The notes below the pieces were generated by a model that saw nothing but the letters and a program-made list of their open reading frames with translations, did not search any database and was not told where the DNA came from. From Brasenia schreberi (taxonomy: Eukaryota; Streptophyta; Magnoliopsida; Nymphaeales; Cabombaceae): 64,000 nucleotides of DNA. The translations under genes and the position numbers were made by a program. The stretch is from positions 14,977,001 through 15,041,000 of the forward strand of contig JAYKKT010000073.1 of the NCBI GenBank assembly GCA_036023115.1, read 5' to 3'. This document shows positions 1 to 11,330 of this stretch, one piece after another; positions within the stretch are counted from its first letter, which is position 1, and every line of letters begins with the position of its first letter.

Positions 1-30
1 AGAAAGACGATAGATGAAAGTCATGCAGTC

Positions 31-336
31 ATGATGATCATGGAGAATTTTAATGACAGCTTGAGAATCATGTTAGCCATACAAAAGATGAATACCTTTG
101 AAGAATGCATGGAATGGGCAACATGGTATGAAATGAATGTTGATAAAGGTATCTATGATGAATTCCTTAGGAGTAAGAACTCAAGAGAAAGGATGAGTGT
201 TATTAAAGGAAGGACGAGTGTTATTAAAGGCCAAGAATTTGGAGGCAATATTAACACTTTGGTCAAGAAAGATAAGACCTTTAAGAAACCAAAAAGAGAG
301 GAGCTTAGGTTTCCTACTAGAAAACAATACCCATAA
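31..336 (+). pseudogene. Gag-like retrotransposon fragment
   Basis: An open frame of about 100 codons runs from near the window edge. Its hydrophobic and acidic pattern (MNTFEECMEWATWYEMNV) followed by a Lys/Arg-rich tail (KKDKTFKKPKREE) resembles part of a plant retrotransposon gag protein. No zinc knuckle, protease or reverse transcriptase follows, so it is at best a fragment. The family assignment rests on general composition only; it could be a chance frame. Confidence 0.3.
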
Positions 337-340
337 CATG

Positions 341-920
<580 letters not shown>

Positions 921-1016
921 TGGGTCCCAAGCCCGAATAAAAGAGGAGGGTTGCGTTAGGCTTCCAACAACAAACATAAAACTATGTCAGACTTATTTAT
1001 CATGGATTCTATAAAT

Positions 1017-1097
1017 TATGATAGGGTTATGTGGAAACAAAGAATCCATATAGTCGACTCCATCTAGTATGGGAAAAGGCTTAGTTGTTGTTGTATG
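1017..1097 (+). mobile_element. RTE-like LINE, 3' terminal fragment
   Basis: The sequence GATAGGGTTATGTGGAAAC through GGCTTAGTTGTTGTTG matches the 3' end of the larger minus-strand LINE that starts at 1442. It retains the (TTG)n tail typical of this family. It is a heavily 5'-truncated copy without coding sequence, lying tail-to-tail with the next LINE. Confidence 0.65.
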
Positions 1098-1427
1098 TTC
1101 TTTTTTTGCTTCCTCTTTCCTCTTCTTGGTTTCCATTATAATGAAGATGATACTTTAACATGTTGAATGGAGTGGCGGATATCCTATACACGTATATAAC
1201 AATCGTGGGTCACCAAATGATGACTATAAAAAGCCTTAGAAAAGGTTATAATAATAGCAAATGCACTATCAATAGCAAATACACTCAAAATAATGTATAT
1301 AAATTGGCCAAGAAGGCTTACATTTATTGAATAAACAAGGTGAGTATTCATAGAGCAGAGAGGAGAGAAATGAGTGAAGTAGATAGTGGTCAACCAACAA
1401 CATTTATGTCTTGACAATTTATTAATA
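1098..1427. other. Intergenic between two LINE tails
   Basis: No gene or recognised repeat is visible between the two converging LINE 3' ends. Confidence 0.5.
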
Positions 1428-1441
1428 ACTTTATTAGTTAA
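1428..1441. repeat. Target-site duplication, left copy
   Basis: The 14-bp sequence ACTTTATTAGTTAA directly abuts the (TTG)n tail of the LINE and is repeated exactly at 4298-4311. Confidence 0.85.
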
Positions 1442-1531
1442 CAACAACAACTAAGCCTTTTATATTACTAGACGAGGTCAGCTACATGGATTCTTTGTTT
1501 CCACATAGCCCTATCATGTTTCATGTTAGCA

Positions 1532-1641
1532 GTTAACCCACAATAAGCTAGATCATTCTCTATTGTTTCTTTCCAACATTTTTGTGGTTAACTCACAATA
1601 AGCTAGATCATTCTCCATTGTTTCTTTCCAACACTTTTGTG
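1532..1641. repeat. 55-bp tandem duplication inside LINE
   Basis: Units 1532-1586 and 1587-1641 are nearly identical. They duplicate the LINE 3' region just after its C-terminal coding segment. Confidence 0.85.
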
Positions 1642-1870
1642 GTCGTCCTCTACCTCTTTTAATACTTTCCAAATTTAGTTTTTCATACCTTCTTATAGGT
1701 TCTTCTTTTGATTTTCTTTCTATATGTCCAAACCATCTTAAACGATATTCTCTCATTTCATCCTCTATTGGTGTCACTCCTAATTTGTTTCTAATAACCT
1801 CATTATGTATACGGTTTTTTCTTATATGACCACTCATCCATCTCAACATCTTCATTTCTATCACAGACAT
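1553..1870 (-). pseudogene. LINE ORF C-terminal segment
   Basis: About 105 codons contain MKMLRWMSGHIRKNRIHNEV, LRWFGHIER and KRGRGRPQKCW. This is the conserved segment downstream of the reverse transcriptase in plant RTE-like LINE polyproteins. It is separated from the RT fragment by stops. A related copy occurs at 8730-8963. Confidence 0.75.
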
Positions 1871-1957
1871 CTTTTGTACATGTTAATGATTAACTGCCCA
1901 ACACTCATAACCATAAAACATGGTCGGTCTAATTGCTGCTCTATAATATTTACCTTT

Positions 1958-2404
1958 TTACTTTAATGGTATCTTCTTATCACAAAGAATACCTGATGCT
2001 CCTCTCCATTTTAACCAACCAACATTAATTGCATGCGTAACATCTCTATTAATTCTTCCATCACTCTGAAAAATTGACCCTAGGTATTTAGAACTTTCTT
2101 TTTGGAGGATGCAATGTGTGCCAATTTTAATTTCTATGTCCTCTGAAGTAACCAAATCATCAAACTTACATTCCATATATTCTGTCTTTGCTCTACTAAG
2201 TCGGAGGCCTTTGCTTTCTAATGTTTCTCTCCATAGTTCCAATTTTCTATTAACTTTTTTCCTAGACTCCTCCACTAACACAATTTCATGTGCAAATAAC
2301 ATACACCAAGGTACTTCATCTTGAATATGTTTTGTTAACTCATCAATCACCATTGTAAATAAGTATGGACTTAACCCAATATTAACTTCAAAGAAGTCTG
2401 TCAT
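1958..2404 (-). pseudogene. LINE reverse transcriptase fragment with mutated active site
   Basis: The frame contains GLSPYLFTMVIDELTKHIQ and LRLSRAKTEYMECKF, which are standard non-LTR RT blocks. Where the family has the catalytic (F/Y)ADD box, this copy reads LFAHE: both aspartates are lost, so it cannot be active. The upstream fingers region has been deleted or scrambled (2404-3044). Confidence 0.85.
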
Positions 2405-3421
2405 TCCTTCCGGAGTCCTTACGAGTCCTTACACATGTTTTTGCACCATCGTACATGTGTCTTATAAGGTTAATGTATGTCAATGAGATACCTCTTTTTT
2501 CAAGGTTCTCCAAAGAACCTCCCTCGGTACCTTAACGTAAGCTTTTTCTAGATCAATAAATATCATGGGAGCCAAGTGATTCCTATTTCTCCTAGTATTT
2601 TCCAAACTTCTATAGGAATATTGTCTGGTCCTATCGATTTACCACCCTTCATATATTTAAGAGCCTTTTTTGACTTCATTCTTTTGAATACACCGGTAGA
2701 AATTGTGGTTTATATACTTTTTTGATTTGGCTAACTCTCCTAAGCTAATACTACCATCTTTATTTTCATTAAAAAGCTTATAAAATAGTTTTTTCATCTT
2801 TTCTTATATCATCATTTGCCACTAAAATTTTTTCATCCTCGTCTTTGATGCATCTCACAGAATTAAGATATTTAGTTTTCTTATCTCTAGCCCTAGCTAT
2901 CCTAAAAATATCTCTTTAACCCTCTCTTGAGTTGATTTTTTTATATAAATCCTCCCAAATTTGAGCTTTTGTTTCATTGACAACCTTTTTAACTTCCTTC
3001 TTTCCTTTCTTATAAGCGTCTAAAGTTTCACTAGTTTTCTTTGCTAATGTAATTTGTAACATGCCCTCTTTGCCTTGATTTTATTTTGCACCATTTCACT
3101 CCACCACCAAGCTTCTTTTTGTGCCACTACAACTCCCTTAGATTCACCTAACACATCTTTCACCACTTTTCTAATATATATAGCCATATTATTCCACATA
3201 TCACAAGGTGTACCAACATAACTCCATTTAGTCCTCGATGCACTCTTTTCTTCTTTGTCCATTTTTTTATTTGTAAATCGATAACGAAAAGTCAATGTTG
3301 GGTGGTTAAGCTTTCTCCTGAAATTACCTTGCAATCTTTACAACACGGTCTATCTTTCTTTCTACAAATAAAGTAATCAATTTGTGTTTGTGATAAGCCA
3401 CTTTTATAAGTAATTAAATGT

Positions 3422-3604
3422 TCATCTCGTTTTTTGAAGATTGTATTGACTAGAAAGATTAAAGAGATCAAATGCTATAGCAAAATTTAAAATCTCCCTA
3501 CCTTCCTCATTTATATCCCCAAAACCAAAGTTTGTATGAATACCTTGATATCCTAATGCCTCTTTACTGATGTGTCCATTTAAGTCTCCTCCTAAACAAA
3601 TCAT
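3422..3604 (-). pseudogene. LINE endonuclease (EEP-fold) fragment
   Basis: Sixty codons include GGDLNGHISKEALGYQGIH and REILNFAIAFDL. These are blocks of the apurinic-type endonuclease at the N-terminus of plant LINE polyproteins. The Asp-Leu-Asn metal-site motif is kept, but flanking frameshifts and stops isolate the segment. Confidence 0.75.
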
Positions 3605-3986
3605 CTCCCTTTATGGAATCCTTTGAATCACCTTATCTAACTCTTCCAAAAAAGTTATCTTTATACTATCTTCTAGTCCTACTTAGGGTGCGTAAGCACA
3701 AACTATATTCAAAACCTCTGCTCCTAACACTAATTTCAATGTCATGATTCGGTAACCATATCGTTGTATGTCTACTACACTATCCTTAAATCTTTATTTA
3801 TGATAATACCAACTCCGTTTCGAGACTTTTCCTTACCAGAGTACCATAATTTAAAACCTGTATCCTCTATCTCCTTTGCTTTTCCTCAAACCTACTTTGT
3901 CTCTTGTAAACATAGAATATTAATATTTCTCCGAATCATATATCTACCACCTCCATTAGCTTACCGGATAATGTTTCGATATTCCA

Positions 3987-4180
3987 AGAACCAATACAAA
4001 TCTTATTATCTAGGACTAGCTTCCTTACCCCCCCGCATCCATCCATATTGAATATGCAAATACCCTCTTTGTAAATTATTCACAGAACCAATACAAATCT
4101 TATTATCTAGGACTAGCTTCCTTACCCCCCCACATCCATCCATATTGAATATGCAAATACCCTCTTTGTAAATTATTCAC
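3987..4180. repeat. 97-bp tandem duplication near LINE 5' end
   Basis: Units 3987-4083 and 4084-4180 are nearly identical (one G/A difference in the C-rich stretch). They lie within the 5' part of the minus-strand LINE. Confidence 0.9.
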
Positions 4181-4297
4181 TACATTTGGGCGGTAATATA
4201 GGGGGACTAACTTCTTTACCCACACCCGTTCATGATGTGGGAACCCTCTCTACAATTGATTCACTACATCTAAGAGAAAATATAGTGGCCCTTGCTT

Positions 4298-4311
4298 ACT
4301 TTATTAGTTAA
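4298..4311. repeat. Target-site duplication, right copy
   Basis: An exact copy of the 14-bp repeat at 1428-1441, marking the 5' end of the LINE insertion. Confidence 0.85.
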
Positions 4312-5115
4312 TAATTAAAAACTAATGATGCTTTAAGTTTTTGTAAACATATTAAAGAACTAGTTTTTTTTAATTTGCTTATTTATATGGATTCACAACT
4401 ATAAATGTGATGGGTATATGTTTTCTGTTATTTCTAAAATTAGAGTACTTTTTAATGAGGAGCATTAACTGCCCACTAACCGTTATTGATAATATAATGC
4501 TTAAGAACAAGCATTAAAAGTAACGAAAGGGTGTTTCCTTGTATTTACAAGGGTAAGCTACGGACTTGTAAAATGGCATGGTTTGTGTCTGTCTCTTCTT
4601 TTAGTTGCTTCCAGACGAGGTCATTATAATGTTATGTACTAGCAAATGCAATTTCAGATATGATCGCAAAATAGCTAAAGTCATTATTGTGGATTCATCC
4701 ATAAGAACGGTTCCAGGTTGCGTATGACGACCACTGCAACTTGGGGACATCTGCTTTTCTCTGATCAAGAACAAGATTATAGCTTCATTTTTCTTAGAGA
4801 AAAGTTTGAGTTATTCAACTCATTCCCGATATGAGTATCTTGATACCTATTAATTCTTGAAATCATGGTTTCCTTTTCTTTTTATGTATAGAGATCTTTT
4901 ACAGTAGTAAAAAATTGAAACAAAGTTCTTTTTTCTCATTCTCGGCTTTCTGTAAATTTCTAAGATGCTTTATTGCATAGAAGTCAGAGATCTCCACACA
5001 TGATACAATGAGATAGGTTTTCGGGCTAGGAATTTTTATTTGTTCTGGTTGCAGCAGGTGGATTCGTTCAGAACTACTTGAGGTGAAAATAATTTGAACT
5101 TTCCTTGATGTTTAG
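4312..5115. other. AT-rich stretch upstream of CHR20 exons, probably former intron
   Basis: No exon matching the helicase motifs expected just before the CHR20 exon at 5116 was found here. A 3' splice-site-like TTGATGTTTAG ends the stretch at 5115. It may be intron of the remodeller locus or unrelated flanking DNA. Confidence 0.45.
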
Positions 5116-6377
5116 GCTAGATGGAAGAACGGAGGGTTCACAAAGGCAAAAACTTGTTGGGAGATTTAACAGCTCTTCAAATGTTTAAAATGCGCATTGA
5201 TATCCACGAGAGCTGGATCCCTGGGAATTAACCTTCATGCTGCTAATCGAGTAGTTGTTGTTGATGGTTCATGGAATCCTACTTATGATCTTCAAGCAAT
5301 ATATAGGGTCTGAAGGTACATAGCATTTCGAGGAGACTTCTTTTCAATGCTTCAGTTTTTGTTGTTCTTATTGTTGCTTTTTGTTGAGATAAATGGTATT
5401 GTGCGTCCTTACAGGTATGGGCAGAAGAAACCTGTTTATGCATATCGCTTTGTGGCTCACGGGACCATGGAAGATAAAATATACAAACGCCAGGTAGAAT
5501 AGTTTTTTTTGGTTTCAGTGGTGAGTGGTTGCTAACTTAAAATCTCATTTGAGCAGGTAACAAAGGAAGGCCTTGCTGCTAGGGTAGTGGATAGGCAACA
5601 GATCCACCGAACAATGTCGAAAGAGGAAGTGCTGCATCTCTTTGATTTTGGGGAAGATGAAATTGCAGAAATGGTGCCAGATCGGGGTAAAGAAAATGAC
5701 ACTGTTTCTGATCAAAAGAAAATGAATAAAGAAGGCACATTGAAGTCCAACCCTTTGCCTCTTCCTATTGGCACCAGTTTGCCTGACAAAGTCATGGAGA
5801 ACTTGCTTAATAGACATCATCCAAGGTGATTCTTAGTTTCTGGCTGATTTTGCTTTCCCTTTTTGAGTTATCAGTTATGTGTGGAGTATTATTTGGGAGT
5901 AGAATTTTCTCTGCGAGGATTTCATATTGCTCCCCACTTAGTGTGGGAAAAAGCTTAGTTTTGGTTGATTCTGGTGGGAGATTTCACATTGTTGTTTCTT
6001 CTTTCTTCAGATGGATCGCAAGCTATCACGAGCATGAGACGCTTCTGCGGGAGAATGAAGAAGAAAAACTCTCAAAGGAAGAGCAAGATTTAGCCTGGGA
6101 GTCATTTCGTCAAACTGTAGAGTGTGGGGAGGTTCAGAGGATCTCACTGGATGAGCCGTCAACATCTGACCGCAGACCAGTTACTCCTTCAGAAAGTGCT
6201 GTTCCTCCTGTGAAGAGTGGCTCGAGACCCCGATCTGTACTACGCAGATGTACTAATCTCGCCCATCTTTTAACCCTCAGGAACAAGAATATCAAGGTTG
6301 GGTGTAGTATTGTTTGCATGGATTGTGCAATGGAAATAAGCTGGGAGAACCTTAACAGGGATGGTCGCAGTCGATAG
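5116..6377 (+). pseudogene. CHR20: CHR20/ATRX-type SNF2 chromatin remodeller, C-terminal exons, disrupted
   Basis: Four exons are recognised: 5116-5315, 5415-5493, 5557-5825 and 6011-6377, all with GT-AG borders. They encode the end of the SNF2 helicase C-domain ([60 protein letters not shown]) and the plant ATRX tail (YHEHETLLRENEEEKLSKEE, IKVGCSIVCMDC). ATRX family members remodel chromatin in the nucleus. The first exon is broken twice: a net +2 frameshift giving TAA at 5186, and TGA at 5311 where the family has Trp (VWRYGQKK). The later exons are open. Upstream helicase exons are not in the window, so this is a 5'-truncated or decaying copy. Ending the first exon earlier to avoid the TGA would shift the next exon out of frame. 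Confidence 0.8.
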
Positions 6378-7860
6378 TTGTCTCTCTGTCCCTCTTCTCT
6401 CCTTTCCAAACCTCATCATTGCTTCGGAGTCGGTATATGCTTCTTAGGTCCATTCTATATCCGACTCTCCTACATTTTTTTTCAACAATTGATCGTATTC
6501 TCATCGAGACAGAAGGCTAATTTCATATCTAATCCCATGGAGCTAAGGGGGGAGAGTATTGTCGTGGCTGCTAGCTCCAGTCCCCATGTACTAAGGCCTT
6601 TGAGCAGTAGCCTGGGAGCTCCAGAGACCTAGTTCAACCTTGGACATTGCAGAGAATCATGACGCCAAGTTAGAAATTGATGGTGCAGTCTCACCGAGAA
6701 TCTTGGGACCGATTTAAAGCCTGCTTCTGCTTCTTATCCCTTTACATCCCTGTGACTGCTTTTCTCCATTGGCGATGTTACCTTTTGGAGCTGAGGTAAT
6801 TTTGTTTTAGCATGATGGATTGTATTCATTGAATGAGTTATACCTTTTTTGGTCAGGTTGAGCCGTCTTTTATCAGTCTCATGTACATAGAATGTAAACA
6901 TCTGGCATCTCTCCAGAGGAGTTGTATTGAATTTGTTTATATTATATTTGCAGCTTCCCTAATAAAAAAGATGTTTTCAGTCGTAGTAAGACTTGATCTA
7001 TCAACTCTACCATCTTTGTCGTGGCCGTGGGCTGGTACATGCAGTTGCTTGTAGTTCAGCTTGGTTCAACTTATCCCTGGGTAATTTGTGCAGTTCAGCA
7101 AACCGTAGCTGAACCTGGCTTGTTTCTCGAAGTTTATTAAATCTGTACTTTTAAAATTTGACCAAAATCATTCCCTAAGGAATTGTATTGGGTATCTAGG
7201 TTAAATGAAGTGTATTTTTTCTCTTCTACTTTTTCGGAAAGGAAGAGGTTGAGTGAGTCTTGTTTCTTTGGGGTACAAGAAAATCTCTCTCAACTCCGTT
7301 GAGCTTGACTCATAAAAGAACAGTGAATTCGTTAACATGGCAAAAAGCCAAGTGCTGGAAAGCTGTTGCTTGGTTCATTCAGCCTTTTTACCAGGCCTAT
7401 TTGTTTCTTAAATCTATTACATGACCGGATTGGTTTATTGGCTATTGTGTCGTGCCAAAGGCTGATCTCTTCTGCAGAGTTCAGGCCTTAAATTTATGTT
7501 CCCATTCGGATTTGCCAAAATGGAGGTCTCAAAACTGAACGATAAAACATGATCTTGTCAGTTAGATGTTATTACTTCAAGAAAGAGCATAAATGCCTAC
7601 CTAATTCCACTCCATGCAGCGGAGTCCACTCAGTGTGGGATAAGGCTTGTGTTGGTGTTGACTCAAGCTTGTCAAGACAATGCATATCATATTCTGTACA
7701 CCCCATGGTGAGTTATGTCCAAACATTATCGTGTACGTTGCAAATTATGCTTATAAGCTGCTATTATTTGTGATAGTGGGTGCAAACTTGTCACCATGTA
7801 GTGCTGGTCGTCATGTCCGACGATGAGGTTGTTTGCATGCAGATCTTTATAGAACTGAAG
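6378..7860. other. 3' flank of CHR20 locus and intergenic DNA
   Basis: No further coding sequence is recognised. An AATAAA at 6961-6966 could serve as a polyadenylation signal if the locus is transcribed. The remainder is unremarkable AT-rich DNA. Confidence 0.45.
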
Positions 7861-7975
7861 AATTGAAATTTTCACTGTAGCCAACCAACGTGGCTCTCGG
7901 CACGTGTGAAGGCTGACAAGTTCGACTCCTGGGGCGTGCACACCTGCTTCGGCCTCCTGTTGTAACAAAAGAAAA
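7861..7975 (+). mobile_element. SINE-like repeat, family 1, copy A
   Basis: An RNA polymerase III B-box-like AGTTCGACTCCT (7919-7930) is followed by a conserved tail TTCGGCCTCCTGTTGTAAC and an A-rich end. The tail recurs at 48948-48976 and, inverted, at about 49493-49523 and 52720-52745. The 5' limit is uncertain. Confidence 0.5.
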
Positions 7976-8605
7976 ACATAAATATAGTTTCTGGGAAAGG
8001 TAAATTCTGAAATAAAAGTTTATCATTGGCGATAAAGTAGAATTGCAACTATTAGTTCTCGAATTATTAATGCTGCGTTTGCAATAACAGATAAACACAA
8101 ACTAAAAATGCATTAAGAGCTGAGACTCTGCTCCAATTAATGCATTTTATGTATTGAAAACACTAGTTGTAGCAGAAGAAATGATGGAGCTCATTAAAGA
8201 TACTACACTGCATTACATAACAACAGAAATGGCAGCTGTGACGTAGGAACGTTTTTCACGTTAAATGCTTCTTTCTTTTCCAGAGAAAATTTCTCAACCG
8301 CACTAAGGATTTCGCAATATTAACAAAGACACCTCAGACATTCGTATTCTTAATCTTACATTCCTGAAATTTGGAAAAATGTGACTTAAGAGCTGGTGAA
8401 AATCTAAAACAAGCATAACCTGTGAATGTTGTTAAAAGGCTGCAACAGTATGTACTTTTAATCAGAAAAACCTTCGGTCCTTATGAACCTAACCTAGTTT
8501 GTAATTTTAGATCTCAACAAGGCCACGTCTTTTGAGTCTTGTTTGAGTATCATTCCGTTGACCTTGATTAACCACAAAAGATAATGTGTGCTTTTGAAAC
8601 AACAA
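7976..8605. other. Intergenic, nothing recognised
   Basis: AT-rich sequence without a convincing frame, RNA or repeat structure. Confidence 0.5.
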
Positions 8606-11330
8606 TAACAACAACTAAGCCTTTTTCCATACTGCATGGGTCAACTAGATGGATTCTTTGTTTTCACATAGCTCTATCATGTGCCATGTTAGCCGTTAAC
8701 TCAATATAAACTAGATCATTCTTTATTGTTTATTTCCAACACTTTTGTGGTCGTCCTCTTCCTCTTTTAACATTTTTACGATCTAATTTTTCATATCTTC
8801 TTACGAGAGCATCCTTGCACCGTCTTTCTATATGTTCAAACCATCTTAAACGATTTTCTCTAATTTTATCATCTATTGATGCTACTCCCAATTTGTTTCT
8901 AATAACCTCATTATGTATATGGTCTTTTCTTGTGTGACTACTCACCCATCTCAACATCTTCATTTATGCTACAAACATCTTTTGCATAAGTTGATGATTA
9001 ACTGCCCAACACTCAGAATCATAAAACATAGCAGGTCTAATTGTTGCTTTATAATATTTATCTTCCAACTTTAATGATATCTTATTATCACATAGAATAC
9101 CTGACGCACCTCTCTATTTTAATCAACTAGTATTAATTCTATATGTAACATCTCCATCAATTTTTCAATTACTCTGAAAAATTAATCCTAGATATTTAAA
9201 ACTTTCCTTGCAAGGGATGCAATGTATGTCAATCTTAATTTCTATGTTCTCTAATGTACCCAAATGATCAAACTTATATTCCATTTATTTTGTCTTTGTT
9301 CTACTAAGTGGGAAGCCTTTACTTTCCATAGTTCCAATTTCCTATTAACTTTTTCCTTAGACTCATCAACTAACACAATGTCATATGTAAGTAACATACA
9401 CTAAGGTACTTCATCTTAAATATATTTTGTTAACTCATCAATGACCAATATAAATAAATATGGACTTAAAGTTGATCCCTGATATAACTCAATCTTAATT
9501 TTAAAAGAGTGTGTCATTCCTTCATGAGTCCTCACATATGATTTTGCACCATCGTACATGTATCTTATAAGGTCTATATATGCCAATGGATAATTTTTTT
9601 TTCTAAGGTTCTCTAAAGAATATCTCTTGGTATCGTATCATAAGCTTTTTCTATATCAATAAATATCATGTGAGGTCTTTCTTTTTTGCTCTAAAGTGTT
9701 TCATAAGACGTATCAAACGGTGAATCACTTCGACAATAGATATGTCTGACATGAATCTGAATTGATTCTTTGTTGTACTCGATAATTGTCTTAATCTACG
9801 TTCGATAATTCTTTCTCATAATTTCATAGTATGATTCATTAACTTAATATCTCGATAATTCACACAATTTTGAATGTCTCCCTTGTTCTTATATATGGGG
9901 TATAAGTATAATCACTTTCCATTCCTCAGACATCTTTTGTGTTATTCATATTTTATTAAATAGTCTTATGAGCCATGTGAACCCATCTCTCCTAAAATTT
10001 TCATACTTCTATAGGAATATTGTCTGGTTCTACAGATTTAACGACCTTCATATATTTAAGAGTATCTTTGACTTCATTTTTTGAATACGCCGATAGAAAT
10101 TATGATTTATATATTTTTATGGTTTGGCTAACTCTCGTAAGTTAATACTATCATTTGTATTTTTATTAAAAAGTTTATAGAAATAAGTTTTCTATCTATT
10201 TTTGATACATTTGCCACTAGAATCTTCTCATCCTCATCTTTTGATGCATCTAACAGAAGTAAGATCCTTAGTTTTCTTATCTCTAGTCTTAACTATTATA
10301 AAAATATCTCTTTCACCTTCTTTTGAGTTAAGCTTTTATATAAATCCTCTCAAATTTTAGTTTTTGCTTCATTAATGACCTTTTTAACTTATTTTTTTGC
10401 TTTCTTATAAGCATCCCAAATTTCACTAGTCTTCTTGACATAATACAATTTATAACATGCCTTCTTTGATTTTATCTTACACCACTTCACTCCACCACAA
10501 AGTTTCTTTTTGTGTCGGTACACCTCACTTAGATTCGCCTAACATATCTTTTGTCACTTCTCTAATATATATAACTATATTATTCCAGATATCAGAAGAT
10601 GTACCTACATAATTCAAAGCATCTCCTTGAAGAACTTTCTGTTTAAATATATCTTCTTTCTCACATTCGAGTTTCCACCATCTAATCTGAATAACTCTAC
10701 ACATTCTATTATTCTTTGTCATATTTTTACTTGAAAATCAATTGCTAAAAGTCGATATCGAGTAGTTAAGCTTTCTTCTTGAATTACCTTGCAATCTTTA
10801 TAACACAATCTATCTTTTTTCTTACAAACAAAATAATCAATTTGTTTTTATGACAAACCACTTTTATAAGTAATTAAATATTCATCTCATTTTTTAAAAT
10901 TATATTGGCTATAAAGAGATCAAAAGCCATAGCAAAATTTAAAATTTCCCTATCTTCCTTATTTATATCCCTAAAATCATAGTTTTCATGAATACTTTGA
11001 TATCCTAATGCATCTTTACCGATATGTCTATTTAAGTCTCTTTCTAAACAAATCATCTCCCTTTATAGAATTCTTTGAATTATTTTATCTAACTCCTCTT
11101 AAGAAGCCTTCTTTATACTATCTTCTAATCCTATTTTAGATGCATAAGTACAAACTATATTCAAAGCCTTCACTCCTAATACTAATTTCACTATCATAAT
11201 TCGGTGACCATATAATTGTATGTCTACTCCACTATCCTTTAAATCTTTTTACAATAATACCAACTCTATTTTGAGCCTTTTACTTTCTTAGTACCATAAT
11301 TTAAAATGTGTATTTTAAAAAATAAAAAAT
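8606..11330 (-). mobile_element. Second RTE-clade LINE, heavily decayed
   Basis: It is collinear with the LINE at 1442-4297 on the same strand. A (TTG)n tail with GGCTTAGTTGTTGTT lies at about 8606, a C-terminal segment (MKMLRWVSSHTRKDHIHNEV) at 8730-8963, RT-derived sequence to about 9600, a linker segment (YVGTSSDIWNNIVIYIREV) near 10525-10722, and an endonuclease remnant (IGKDALGYQSIHENY) at 10874-11056. No frame is continuous. No target-site duplication was recognised; the 5' limit is where similarity to the first copy fades. Confidence 0.8.

Larger units (their letters stand above)
1442..4297 (-). mobile_element. RTE-clade non-LTR retrotransposon (LINE), degenerate
   Basis: On the minus strand, in order: an endonuclease fragment (GDLNGHIS motif, about 3422-3604), a linker, a reverse transcriptase fragment (1958-2404), a C-terminal segment (1553-1870) and a 3' (TTG)n tail at 1442. 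Short length, microsatellite-like tail and the MKMLRWMSGHIRKN C-terminus fit plant RTE-type LINEs. The reading frame is broken repeatedly and much of the central RT is missing. The boundaries are fixed by a perfect 14-bp target-site duplication. It lies upstream of the CHR20 exons. Confidence 0.85.

Noticed and set aside
3987..4180. Possible CRISPR-like or satellite repeat
   Set aside because: Only two tandem units without spacers inside a LINE; it is a simple duplication. The same reasoning applies to the pairs at 1532, 28644 and 29787.
4560..5110. Upstream helicase exon of CHR20
   Set aside because: I looked for the block expected just before LDGRTEGS and for helicase motif text in all frames and found none, so no exon was called.
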